NCBI RefSeq assembly: GCF_029953285.1
Contig: NZ_JASAOI010000067.1
Span: 1-53,360 of the forward strand
Length of the DNA: 53,360 bases
Source of the DNA: Yinghuangia seranimata
Lineage (GTDB): Bacteria; Actinomycetota; Actinomycetes; Streptomycetales; Streptomycetaceae
Direction of reading: 5' to 3'
How positions within the stretch are numbered: the first letter of the stretch is position 1; each line of letters starts with the position of its first letter. Below are positions 18,046 to 26,096 of this stretch, in pieces. The notes below the pieces were generated by a model that saw nothing but the letters and a program-made list of their open reading frames with translations, was not told where the DNA came from and made no database searches. The translations under genes were made by a program, and so were the position numbers.

Positions 18046-20829
18046 TTACCGGACGACGGTCCTCGTCTGCCCGGTGGCCGCGCTCCATTCGATGTACCCG
18101 TGCTCGAAGTCGCTGCGGCGCAGCCCGTCTGCCGGGCTGTACTCGTTCGACGTCGGGTAGCCCAGCCGCCCGCGTTCGGCGCCGGCGGCGACCCACGCGT
18201 CGCGGATGCCGCCGTGCACCTCGTGGGCGCCGGTCTGCGGCGTCCAGTACATCCCGCTGCGCTCGAAGAGCTGGTACGCGCCGCGGCCGTCGGGCGTCGG
18301 CATTTCGTCCGTCGTCGGGTAGCCGTAGTAGGCCTGTTCCGCCGGCGTGTGGCTCCAGAGCGCCCAGATGCCGCCGTGCACTTCGTGCGCGCCGGTGCCT
18401 GCCGTCCAGAAGACCACGCCGCGTTGGAACTGGTTGAAGGTGGCGATGGGGTCGAAGCCGACGTACACCTCGCCGCTCGTCGGGTAGCCCAGGAAGCTCC
18501 GGACGCCGCCGAGCGCCAGCCACTTGTCGCGGATGCCGCCGTGCACGGTTCCGGCACCCGACGAGGGAGACCAGTAGATGGACGCGTGCTGGAAGTGCTG
18601 CACTCGGCCTATGCCGTCTCCCGCCGGGAGTTCGTCGGTGGTCGGGGCGCCGATGAATACGTTGTCGCCCTTCCAGGCCACCGCCAGGATGCCGCCGAAG
18701 ACGGCGTGTGCACCGGTCTCGTCCGAGTACGTGATGATGCCGCGTTCGAAGTCCATTCCCCCCTGGTACGGCGCGAAGTTCGGGTATCCGAGGACACGCC
18801 GGCCTTCCTCCTTCATGCTGTTCCACTTGCCCAGCACGGGTTCGAAGACCGGGAACGCCCTGTTCCCGTTGACCAGGCTGCAGCCCTTGGCGTACATGGT
18901 CGCCTTGGTGAACTCCTGGTAGCAGCCGGTCCCGTACGGGTCGCTCTGCTGCTCACCCTTCGGGTAGCCGATGAACGTCGTCGGATCTCCAGAGATCACG
19001 CCTGGCAGGCCCATGTGCGAGTTCCAGTAGGTGTCCCACGACTGGGACATGACGCTCGCGATGAGGTGCGCCCCGGTCGCCGGAGACCACGCGATGTACG
19101 CGAAGTTGCGCAGCTTGACCGACCTTCCGCCGTCGGGGTGGACGCGCATCGTTGCGACCGGAGGGCCGAGGAAACCGTCCGGGCCGCCGTACTTGCGGTA
19201 CTCGGTCGCCACTGCGCCCGCGATCGCGGACACCTCGCCCGTGGGGGCGGTTCCGCCGGTCGTGTAGGCGAGGCCCTGTGTGTAGTCGCGCACCCACCCC
19301 TCGCCTATGCGGTACGGGAACGACGTGGCGACGCCCATGGACGCCGGGTCCGCGAGCCGAGCGACTCCGCCCGAGAGGACGTCGAGGTACGTGACAGGTG
19401 TCGTACCGACCGGCAGCGACGCGCCGTCCTTGTCGAGTCCGGTCACGGTGAACGCGGCGTCCGACGGCGCGAGCGGGATCTCCAGATTCACCGCGGTGTC
19501 GACCGCGGGCAGGGTGAACACCTTGTCGAGGTGGTCCTTGTCCTGCCCGGACCGGACCTGCCACGACACCAGTTCGGTCTGGCCGTTCCACCGCAGCCGC
19601 ATCGTGGCGGTCTTGCTGTCGAGCCGCGCCAGGCCGTCGTAGCCCAGGTAGGGCTCCTCGGTCGGTGCGGTCTTCCACGTGACCCGTTCGGTGCGGCTGA
19701 CGTGCACGCCGGCCGCCGCCTGGTTCTCGAAGACGACGTCGCCGTCGGCGGCGACCTCGACGACCTTGCCCTGCTCGCCGAAGGTGAGCAGCCGGTTCCC
19801 GTTGGGCAGCACCTGGTTGCCGCCGGTGAGCAGTCCCGTCACCGGGGTGGCGGGTGCCCAGTTCCACGTCCGCTGGGCCTTCTTCGCGTTGCCGTCGACC
19901 GCGTACGTGACCGAACGCGCCCCCGAACCGCCGTTGCCGGCGTCGAGGAAGCTCAGCGCGCCGTTCTCGTCCATCCGCGCGTCGATCGGGTGCGCGGGCG
20001 CGGCGGACGTGCCCGCCAGGCCGAACTGGTCGCGTTTGCCGCCCAGGATCCAGTCGAACGTCCCGGTGGCCTGGGCGAGCTTGTAGACGGATCCGGTGCC
20101 GCCGCCCGAGACGAGGATGGTTCCGTCGGGTGCGTAGGAGGCGGCGTTGACGCCGAGGTAGTCGGCCGCGGCGGGGGTCAGGCTGTCCTGGACGGGCACC
20201 CGCGCGGTCTCGCTGCCCAGGGAGTTCCATTCGAACAACGTCTTGCCCGAGCTGAGCTCCACTTCGCGGACGACGCCCGCGAGGACCTTGGCGTCCTTCG
20301 CTCCGCCGGTCGCGCTGAGGTCGACGGTCGCCCAAGCGCTGCCGGTGATCAGCGCCTTGGTGCCCTGGGTGTCGGTGGACAGGTGGTCGGCGGTGTTGAG
20401 GTACGGCGCAGGTACGCGACCGACCTGCTCACCATGCGTGTTCGTGAGCCGCCAGCCGCCGTACGGGCTGCGGTCCGCGAGAACCGGCGAGCCCTTGAAC
20501 GCGACGACAGTTGTTCCGGTCGTGTCCCCGGCCCGGTAGAGCACGCGGCCGGTGTTGTCGTAGACGAGTCCTTCGGGCCCCCGGCCGGGGGCGCTGTCCG
20601 TGCCGCCGATCAGCAGGCCCGGCGCCGCGCCGGCGGTCACGTGCGTGGTGCCTGCCGGGCCGCCCTCGGCCGCCGACACGCGCGCCGGCGCGGTGGACGG
20701 CGTGTCGACGACGCCTCCGGTGCCGGGCGGCGGGGTTGGATCGGCCGAAGCCGCGGTTCCTGTCACCAGCGTTGCGACGAACGCCGTAGAGCAGACGGCC
20801 GCCAGAGACCGTCTCGATATGCGCGCCAA
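18046..20829 (-). CDS. secreted ASST-like/LGFP-repeat protein, copy 3
   Basis: About 927 residues and the most diverged of the three. Signal peptide MARISRRSLAAVCSTAFVA ending TAASA|DP; ASST-like propeller (SVYKLAQATGTFDWILGGKR, GGNQVLPNGNRLLTFG); Fn3-like module (LRWNGQTELVSWQVRSGQD); eight LGFP units, about two fewer than its neighbours, which explains the shorter length. His-motif positions read GVNAAS, HPID and EWNSL. The His of HPID is two residues off the usual QHD position. The frame extends to GTG 20865, but TTG 20829 places the twin-basic signal peptide at the N-terminus and follows a G-run, so I prefer it. Confidence 0.83.
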   Translation of the reverse strand: MARISRRSLAAVCSTAFVATLVTGTAASADPTPPPGTGGVVDTPSTAPARVSAAEGGPAGTTHVTAGAAPGLLIGGTDSAPGRGPEGLVYDNTGRVLYRAGDTTGTTVVAFKGSPVLADRSPYGGWRLTNTHGEQVGRVPAPYLNTADHLSTDTQGTKALITGSAWATVDLSATGGAKDAKVLAGVVREVELSSGKTLFEWNSLGSETARVPVQDSLTPAAADYLGVNAASYAPDGTILVSGGGTGSVYKLAQATGTFDWILGGKRDQFGLAGTSAAPAHPIDARMDENGALSFLDAGNGGSGARSVTYAVDGNAKKAQRTWNWAPATPVTGLLTGGNQVLPNGNRLLTFGEQGKVVEVAADGDVVFENQAAAGVHVSRTERVTWKTAPTEEPYLGYDGLARLDSKTATMRLRWNGQTELVSWQVRSGQDKDHLDKVFTLPAVDTAVNLEIPLAPSDAAFTVTGLDKDGASLPVGTTPVTYLDVLSGGVARLADPASMGVATSFPYRIGEGWVRDYTQGLAYTTGGTAPTGEVSAIAGAVATEYRKYGGPDGFLGPPVATMRVHPDGGRSVKLRNFAYIAWSPATGAHLIASVMSQSWDTYWNSHMGLPGVISGDPTTFIGYPKGEQQSDPYGTGCYQEFTKATMYAKGCSLVNGNRAFPVFEPVLGKWNSMKEEGRRVLGYPNFAPYQGGMDFERGIITYSDETGAHAVFGGILAVAWKGDNVFIGAPTTDELPAGDGIGRVQHFQHASIYWSPSSGAGTVHGGIRDKWLALGGVRSFLGYPTSGEVYVGFDPIATFNQFQRGVVFWTAGTGAHEVHGGIWALWSHTPAEQAYYGYPTTDEMPTPDGRGAYQLFERSGMYWTPQTGAHEVHGGIRDAWVAAGAERGRLGYPTSNEYSPADGLRRSDFEHGYIEWSAATGQTRTVVR

Positions 20830-20930
20830 GGTGGCTTGTCCCCCCGATCGACAATGCGACGACACATTTCACCAGCCGCCCGGTTGTCGGCGTCAAGGGG
20901 GTTGTTTATGCCGCGGCGTACCGTGGAGTT

Positions 20931-21125
20931 GTGCGTAGGCGTAAGCGGATTTACTTCGCGCTCATGGGCACGTGCCTGACGTTGTTCGTGCTCTCATGGG
21001 GCGTCATCCGCTTTGTGTCCATTCCGGCCGCGGTCGCCATGAGCGCGGTGGCCATGGTGATCCCGCCGGTCGCGGCGATCATCGCCAATCGCCGCGATCC
21101 GGGGGAGCGGTGGTTCGACGAATAG
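20931..21125 (+). CDS. DUF3099 small membrane protein
   Basis: A 64-residue protein: basic N-terminus (RRRKRIYFALMG), two membrane helices (TCLTLFVLSWGVIRF; AAVAMSAVAMVIPPVAAII) and a polar tail ending RWFDE. This matches the actinobacterial DUF3099 family. The GTG at 20931 lies 6 nt after TACCGT (20919-20924), so the mRNA may be leaderless. It is divergent from ASST-LGFP copy 3 and convergent with the DsrE gene, 17 nt away. Function unknown. Confidence 0.82.
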   Translation: MRRRKRIYFALMGTCLTLFVLSWGVIRFVSIPAAVAMSAVAMVIPPVAAIIANRRDPGERWFDE

Positions 21126-21142
21126 GACGTGTGCGGCCGGTG

Positions 21143-21505
21143 TCAGTAGACGAGGGCCTGCGCGTCGTCCGCCATCGCCTCCTGGACGAAGACCTGCGCG
21201 CCCGCGATGCGCACTCCTTCGATGACGTCGGCGCCGGTGATGCCGCGCCGGGCCGCGCACTGCGTGCACAGGGTGACCTTGCCGCCGGCCAGGACCGCGT
21301 CGAGGAGGTCGGTCAGCGGCGCGGCCTCCGGAAGGGTGAACTCGGCCGCGCGGCCCGGGAGCGCGAACCACGCCGACTCGCCGGTGAGCCACAGCGACAC
21401 GTCGACGCCGCCGGCGAGCGCGACCGCGGCCACCGTGAACGCCTGCGAGCAGCGCTCGGGCGAGTCGAGGCCCGCCGTCACCTTCAGTACGAGAGATCGC
21501 TTCAT
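21143..21505 (-). CDS. DsrE/DsrF-like family protein
   Basis: A 120-residue protein, MKRSLVLKVTAGLDSPERCSQAF, with a Rossmann-like pattern and a CTQC pair (LCTQCAARRGI) in the position used by DsrE/TusD-type sulfur carriers for a reactive Cys. It probably handles persulfide sulfur or is a structural relative of such proteins. The ATG at 21505 is chosen because the upstream codons lack similarity. Convergent with DUF3099. Confidence 0.78.
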   Translation of the reverse strand: MKRSLVLKVTAGLDSPERCSQAFTVAAVALAGGVDVSLWLTGESAWFALPGRAAEFTLPEAAPLTDLLDAVLAGGKVTLCTQCAARRGITGADVIEGVRIAGAQVFVQEAMADDAQALVY

Positions 21506-21678
21506 GCGCGACACGCTAATGCGGACGGCCCGCCGGTCCGCGCCTTGCGGGTGACGCCGCGGCGAGCAGGGTGAAGTACGGCACCCTGACCGGATCCGGG
21601 CGGGTGCCGCGCCGTACACTGATCGCGATTCGCCCTGCGCGCGGCTCACGCGCGGCACTTCGTCCGAGGAGCACCAAG

Positions 21679-21777
21679 GTGCACGTCTTCTTCATCGCGC
21701 TGCTGGTCCTGGTGGCCATCATGGTCGTGTGGTTCTCCGGGCTCACCGTGGCGAAGCTGTTCAAGGGCCAGAGCTGA
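21679..21777 (+). CDS. 32-residue single-pass membrane peptide
   Basis: GTG 21679 to TGA: MHVFFIALLVLVAIMVVWF, one membrane helix, then SGLTVAKLFKGQS. The ribosome site AGGAG (21666-21670) sits 8 nt before the GTG, which supports this start over the longer open frame beginning at 21571. It precedes the nitrobindin gene by 55 nt and may be cotranscribed with it. Function unknown. Confidence 0.62.
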   Translation: MHVFFIALLVLVAIMVVWFSGLTVAKLFKGQS

Positions 21778-21832
21778 TCCCAGCCAGGTAGGCTCGGGCC
21801 TCGAAACCCGTTCCCGTACCAGGCCGGATGAC

Positions 21833-22345
21833 ATGATCGAAATTCCGGACGACATGCACCCCGACGTCGTCCCGCTCGCCTTTCTGCTCGGCACCTGGGA
21901 AGGCGCCGGAGTCGGCGACTACCCGACGATCGAGGCGTTCCGCTTCGGTCAGCAGGTCACCTTCACGCAGGACGGCCGGCCCTTCCTCGCCTACACGTCG
22001 CGCACGTGGCTGCTCGACGACGACGGCAACCGGGTCCGCCCGCTTGCGACGGAGACCGGCTACTGGAAGTCGAAGCTCGACGGCAGCGTCGAGGTCACCC
22101 TCGCGCACCCGACCGGCATCGTGGAGATCTGGCTCGGCGAGACCGACAACGGCCGGGTCGAGATGCGCACCGACGTGGTCGCGCGCACGGTCGACGCCAA
22201 GGAGTACAGCGCGGGCCACCGGCTGTACGGCCTGGTCAAGGGCGAGCTGATGTACGCCTACGACATGGCCGCGATGGGGCAGCCGATGCAGGCCCACGTG
22301 TCCGCGCAGCTCAAGCGGGTCGACGCGGCGATCGCCGCCGAGTAG
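21833..22345 (+). CDS. nitrobindin-family heme protein
   Basis: A 170-residue beta-barrel protein with the GTWEGAGVGDYP motif typical of nitrobindins (GxWxGxGxGxYP). A His near the C-terminus (MQAHVSAQLKR, His ~157) fits the proximal heme ligand. Family members bind ferric heme and react with NO or isomerise peroxynitrite. Cytoplasmic, full length. The following hairpin separates it from the convergent LCP gene. Confidence 0.88.
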   Translation: MIEIPDDMHPDVVPLAFLLGTWEGAGVGDYPTIEAFRFGQQVTFTQDGRPFLAYTSRTWLLDDDGNRVRPLATETGYWKSKLDGSVEVTLAHPTGIVEIWLGETDNGRVEMRTDVVARTVDAKEYSAGHRLYGLVKGELMYAYDMAAMGQPMQAHVSAQLKRVDAAIAAE

Positions 22346-22352
22346 TGGTCAC

Positions 22353-22376
22353 CGGGCGGCCGTGGCCGCCCGGTCG
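22353..22376. terminator. bidirectional hairpin terminator
   Basis: An ACCGGGCGGCC stem (22353-22363) pairs perfectly with 22366-22376, with a tight loop, between the convergent nitrobindin and LCP genes. Confidence 0.65.
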
Positions 22377-22403
22377 TCGTCCGTGGTCCGGGCCCGGCGC
22401 GGG

Positions 22404-23672
22404 CTACGAGACGACGTCCGACAGCCCGTCGTTGGGATACCGGCGGGTGTAGATGTCGAGCGTGTCGGCGCGCATGTTGGTCCACAGGAACGCCGACTTC
22501 TCGGGCGCGAGGATGACCGCGTCCTGTCCGTTGATGTTCTTCAGCTCGGACACCGGCGCGGTCATGAACCGCACGTCGTCGCCGCGGATGTCCCGCAGGC
22601 TCCACACCAGGTCCCGCAGGTCGCCGTTGGACATGCGGTCGTCGACGCTGATCGAGGCGGTGACCGCGTCCAGGAGCTTCGGCAGGCCGAGCGGGTCCTT
22701 CAGCGAACCGCCGGTCAGCAGCTTCTGCATGATCGCCCGCATGAAGTTCTGCTGGCGCGCGACGCGGTCGAGGTCGCCGCGCGGCAGGCCCTTGCGCTCG
22801 CGCACGTACATGAGCGCGTCGGCGCCGTTCATGTGGTGCTTGCCCGCGGTCCAGGCGCGGGCGTCGTTCTCCGCCGGGATGTCGTGCGCGACCTCGACGT
22901 CGACGCCGCCGAGCGCGTCGGTCAGGCCCTTGAAGCCGGTCCAGTCGATCGCCGCGAAGTGGTCGACGCGGATGTCGGTGAGCCGCTGCACCGTGTCGAT
23001 CAGCAGCGGCGGCCCGCCCCACGAGAACGCCGCGTTGATCTTGGCGTCGCCGCGTCCCGGTATCGCCACCCACGCGTCGCGCGGCACGGACACGACGTAC
23101 GCCGACTTCCGGTCGGCCGACAGGTGCAGCAGCATCGTCGCGTCGCTGCGCTGCATGCCCTCCTGCCACAGCGGGCCCTTCGCGTTCCGCCCGGTCGTCG
23201 GCATGTCCGACCGCGAGTCGAGGCCCACCAGCACGAAGTTGGTGCCCTTGCCGCGCGGCGGCTGCTGGTCGAGCGGGAGCTTGGGGAAGGCGTTCTCGAT
23301 GCGGTCGACCTTGCTCGCGTAGTGGTCGATGACCCACCACACGCCCACGGCGGCGAGTACCACCAAGGCGGTCATCGTCGCGATCGTGGTCAGCAGGATC
23401 GTGCGCAGCCGACGGCGCTGCCGGCGCTTGCGGCGGCCGTGCTCGGGGGGCGTGTCGCCCTCGGTTCCCGGCCCGCCGGGTCCGCCGTCGCCGGCGCCGT
23501 CGGCATCGCCGTCCGGCTCGGGCGACGTGTCGAAGATGTTCAGCCCGGCGCCCGGGCCGGGGTCACGGGGGCCCGGAGGATCCGCGAACGCCCGGTCGAC
23601 GTACGCGGCGTGGTCCCCGCCGTACGCCCGGTCACCGCCGCTCGCCCGCTCGTCGTCGTCCACGAGGGGCAT
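22404..23672 (-). CDS. LytR-CpsA-Psr (LCP) family cell-wall glycopolymer ligase
   Basis: 422 residues: acidic Gly/Pro/Asp-rich cytoplasmic head (~1-110), a basic stretch (GRRKRRQRRRLR), one membrane helix (TILLTTIATMTALVVLAAVG) and an external LCP domain. Conserved LCP elements are readable: FVLVGLDSRSD, VSVPRDAWV, KINAAFSWGG, and YVRERKGLPRGDLDRVARQQ with its phosphate-binding Arg residues. The family transfers teichoic-acid-like or arabinogalactan polymers from lipid carriers to peptidoglycan. The ATG at 23672 is chosen over the longer frame because of a nearby G-rich site. Divergent from nur, with 66 bp between them. Confidence 0.9.
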   Translation of the reverse strand: MPLVDDDERASGGDRAYGGDHAAYVDRAFADPPGPRDPGPGAGLNIFDTSPEPDGDADGAGDGGPGGPGTEGDTPPEHGRRKRRQRRRLRTILLTTIATMTALVVLAAVGVWWVIDHYASKVDRIENAFPKLPLDQQPPRGKGTNFVLVGLDSRSDMPTTGRNAKGPLWQEGMQRSDATMLLHLSADRKSAYVVSVPRDAWVAIPGRGDAKINAAFSWGGPPLLIDTVQRLTDIRVDHFAAIDWTGFKGLTDALGGVDVEVAHDIPAENDARAWTAGKHHMNGADALMYVRERKGLPRGDLDRVARQQNFMRAIMQKLLTGGSLKDPLGLPKLLDAVTASISVDDRMSNGDLRDLVWSLRDIRGDDVRFMTAPVSELKNINGQDAVILAPEKSAFLWTNMRADTLDIYTRRYPNDGLSDVVS

Positions 23673-23726
23673 TGTGGCCCCGCCGAGCCGCTCACACGTG
23701 CGAATCCGCAATCTTCCGGGGGTGCC

Positions 23727-23732
23727 TAGAAT
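23727..23732 (+). promoter_or_regulatory. -10 hexamer TAGAAT of nur
   Basis: TAGAAT ends 6 nt before GTG 23739, predicting a leaderless nur mRNA. The 66-bp region shared with the divergent LCP gene leaves little room for other signals. No clear -35 is seen. Confidence 0.5.
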
Positions 23733-23738
23733 TCAACG

Positions 23739-24227
23739 GTGACGATCGACTGGAAGCGCGAGCTGCGGGACAAGGGCTACCGGCTGACGCCGCAGCGCCA
23801 GCTCGTGCTGGAAGCGGTGGACACGCTCGGTCACGCGACCCCCGACGAGATCCTCACCGAGATCCACAAGACGGCGAGCGGCATCAACATCTCGACGGTC
23901 TACCGGACCCTCGAACTACTCGAACAGCTCGACCTCGTCAAGCACACCCACCTCGGGCACGGCGCGCCGACCTACCACCCGGCCGGCAGCAGCGACCACC
24001 TCCACCTGGTGTGCCGCGACTGCGAACGGGTCACCGAGGTCGAGCTCGGTCTCGCCGAGCCGCTCGCCGAGACCGTCGAGTCGCGTTTCGGCTTCGACAT
24101 CGACCTGCGGCACTTCGCGATCTTCGGGCGCTGCGGCGACTGCACGGCGGCGCGCGCGGCCGCCGACGGCGCGGACGGGACGAGCGCCACACCGGCCGCT
24201 CCGCCGTCCGCCGCGCCCGGTACCTAA
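23739..24227 (+). CDS. nur: Fur-family metalloregulator, Nur (nickel) type
   Basis: A 162-residue Fur-family protein: winged helix (YRLTPQRQLVLEAVDTL, NISTVYRTLELLEQL) and a dimerisation domain with a CxxC zinc pair (VCRDC, Cys92/95) and a second pair near the end (GRCGDC). It is strongly similar to my recollection of S. coelicolor Nur. The putative nickel-site His69, His71 and the C-terminal His of RHFAIFG are kept, as are His32, His87 and His89 of the second site. One further expected His is Ser85. The C-terminal tail is Ala/Pro-rich. It probably represses nickel uptake and Fe-SOD genes when nickel is bound. Confidence 0.85.
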   Translation: MTIDWKRELRDKGYRLTPQRQLVLEAVDTLGHATPDEILTEIHKTASGINISTVYRTLELLEQLDLVKHTHLGHGAPTYHPAGSSDHLHLVCRDCERVTEVELGLAEPLAETVESRFGFDIDLRHFAIFGRCGDCTAARAAADGADGTSATPAAPPSAAPGT

Positions 24228-24237
24228 GCTGGACGTC

Positions 24238-25203
24238 ATGGCAGCCACAAGTCCCCTGCTCTCCCTGCCCGGTGCCGTCGCCGCCGAGGCGCCGGACGAA
24301 GGCGTCGCCGCGCACTACGGCGACCCGCTCCGCGAACAGCGCCGACTCGCCGCCGGCCAGGGCTTCGTCGACCTGTCCCACCGCGGCGTCGTGCGCGTCT
24401 CCGGACCCGACCGGTTGTCCTGGCTGCACTCGCTGACGACCCAGCACCTCACCGAGCTCAAGCCCGGCGAGGCGACGGTCACGCTGGTGCTCAGCCCGCA
24501 CGGCCACATCGAGCACGCGCTGTACGCGGTGGACGACGGCGAGGCGCTGTGGGCGCACGTCGAACCGGGCACGGCGCCCGCGCTGGTGGCGTTCCTGGAC
24601 AGGATGCGGTTCCTGCTGCGCGTCGAGGTCGAGGACCTGACGGACGCGTACGCGGTGGTGTTCGAGCCGGTCCCCGAGGCGCCCGCCGCCGACGGGCCGC
24701 TCGCGGACGTCCAGGTCCGCGTCACCGCCGACGGGCGCGAGCTGTTCCTGCCGCGCGAGCGCCTCGCCGACTACGGGGCCGGGCACGCCGACCCGGCGGG
24801 GATGTGGGCGTACGAGGCGCTGCGCGTCGCGGCGTACCGCCCGCGCGTCGGCAACGAGACCGACCACCGCACGATCGTGCACGAGGTGGGCTGGCTGGAG
24901 ACCGCCGTGCACCTCAACAAGGGCTGCTACCGCGGCCAGGAGACGGTCGCGCGCGTGCACAACCTGGGCCGGCCGCCGCGCCGCCTGGTGTTCCTGCACC
25001 TCGACGGCACCGAGGAGAAGCTGCCCGCCACCGGCTCACCGGTGGAACTCGACGGCCGCCAGATCGGGTTCGTGACCAGCTCGGCGCGGCACTACGAGCT
25101 CGGCACCGTGGCGCTCGCGCTGATCAAGCGGAACACGGCCGTCGACGCGGTGCTCACCGCGGACGGCGTCCCCGCGACCCAAGAGGTGGTCGTCCCGGCC
25201 TGA
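24238..25203 (+). CDS. ygfZ: YgfZ/GcvT-like folate-binding protein
   Basis: A 321-residue protein of the GcvT-related YgfZ family with the signature KGCYRGQE (Cys230). The N-terminal half has GLxxxRVSGPDRLSWLHSL-like features (VRVSGPDRLSWLHSLTTQHL). Family members bind tetrahydrofolate and help make or repair certain iron-sulfur clusters. The ATG lies 7 nt after TAAGCT (24225-24230), whose TAA is also the nur stop, so ygfZ may have its own leaderless transcript inside the end of nur. Confidence 0.9.
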   Translation: MAATSPLLSLPGAVAAEAPDEGVAAHYGDPLREQRRLAAGQGFVDLSHRGVVRVSGPDRLSWLHSLTTQHLTELKPGEATVTLVLSPHGHIEHALYAVDDGEALWAHVEPGTAPALVAFLDRMRFLLRVEVEDLTDAYAVVFEPVPEAPAADGPLADVQVRVTADGRELFLPRERLADYGAGHADPAGMWAYEALRVAAYRPRVGNETDHRTIVHEVGWLETAVHLNKGCYRGQETVARVHNLGRPPRRLVFLHLDGTEEKLPATGSPVELDGRQIGFVTSSARHYELGTVALALIKRNTAVDAVLTADGVPATQEVVVPA

Positions 25204-25216
25204 GGGCGGGGACCGG

Positions 25217-25248
25217 TCCGGGGCGTGCGCGACACGCGCCGCCCCGGA
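25217..25248. terminator. bidirectional hairpin terminator
   Basis: TCCGGGGC (25217-25224) pairs with 25241-25248, with a further internal GCGCG/CGCGC stem, between the convergent ygfZ and small membrane genes. Confidence 0.65.
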
Positions 25249-25256
25249 AACCGCCG

Positions 25257-25445
25257 TCAGGGCAGGCGGCGGTTGTGCATGTTGCGGATCCTGCGACGCT
25301 GGCTGCGGTCGAGCGTCAGCCACGCGACGACGGGGATGCCGATGAGCGCGCCGATGACCAGCCAGCCCACCCAGCCGGGGAGCACGAAGAACGCGATGAC
25401 GGCCAGGATGACGCCGACGGCGATGTAAGGGCCGCGGTTGGACAT
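25257..25445 (-). CDS. small two-helix membrane protein
   Basis: 62 residues: MSNRGPYIAVGVILAVIAFF, a GW-rich turn (LPGWVGWLVIGALIGIPVV) and a basic tail (DRSQRRRIRNMHNRRLP). Two membrane helices with both ends predicted inside. A GAGGGGG ribosome site before the ATG at 25445 supports translation. It lies downstream of dtd on the same strand with an 89-nt gap. Function unknown. Confidence 0.72.
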   Translation of the reverse strand: MSNRGPYIAVGVILAVIAFFVLPGWVGWLVIGALIGIPVVAWLTLDRSQRRRIRNMHNRRLP

Positions 25446-25534
25446 GTCGAACCCCCTCGGAAGGTCTTCGGCTCCCATTGTCCGTCGCCGCGGCGGTTCC
25501 CCACAGGGGGATATCCCCCCGGTCGGCCCAGCGG

Positions 25535-25960
25535 TCAGATGTCGATGACGAGGGTGATCGGCCCGTCGTTGACGAGCGCGACCTTCATGTCGGCGCCGAA
25601 CGAACCCGTCTCGACGTGCGCCCCGAGCGCCCGCAGCTCCGCGACGACCGCCGCCACCAGCGGCTCGGCGACGTCCCCGGGCGCGGCCGCGTTCCAGGTG
25701 GGGCGGCGGCCCTTGCGGGCGTCCCCGTACAGCGTGAACTGACTGATGACGAGGAGCGGCGCGGCCAGGTCGGAGCAGGACTTCTCCCCGTCGAGGATCC
25801 TGACGCTCCAGAGCTTGGCGGCGAGCCGCTTCGCGTGCTCGGTGGTGTCGTCGTGCGTCACTCCGACCAGGACACAGAGCCCCGGCCCGAGGATCGACCC
25901 GACGACCTCCCCGCCGACGGTCACCGACGCTTCGGACACCCGCTGCACGACTGCTCGCAT
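25535..25960 (-). CDS. dtd: D-aminoacyl-tRNA deacylase
   Basis: A 141-residue protein with the family signatures [15 protein letters not shown] at the N-terminus, [15 protein letters not shown] in the middle and [11 protein letters not shown] at the end (the Gly-Pro motif). It hydrolyses D-amino acids, and glycine from mischarged tRNA(Ala), as a cytoplasmic homodimer. Full length. It is divergent from rsiG, with 136 bp between the starts. Confidence 0.94.
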   Translation of the reverse strand: MRAVVQRVSEASVTVGGEVVGSILGPGLCVLVGVTHDDTTEHAKRLAAKLWSVRILDGEKSCSDLAAPLLVISQFTLYGDARKGRRPTWNAAAPGDVAEPLVAAVVAELRALGAHVETGSFGADMKVALVNDGPITLVIDI

Positions 25961-26096
25961 GAGCCCATTCTGACGAGCTTCCGAAACGGCCGGGACCGCG
26001 CCCCCGAGCGGGCCCGGTGGCTCGTCGGGGTGGCGGGGACCCGTCCGGGGCGATTCGCCCCTGTACGGCACGCGTCATCACGGTCGCCGTGGCACG

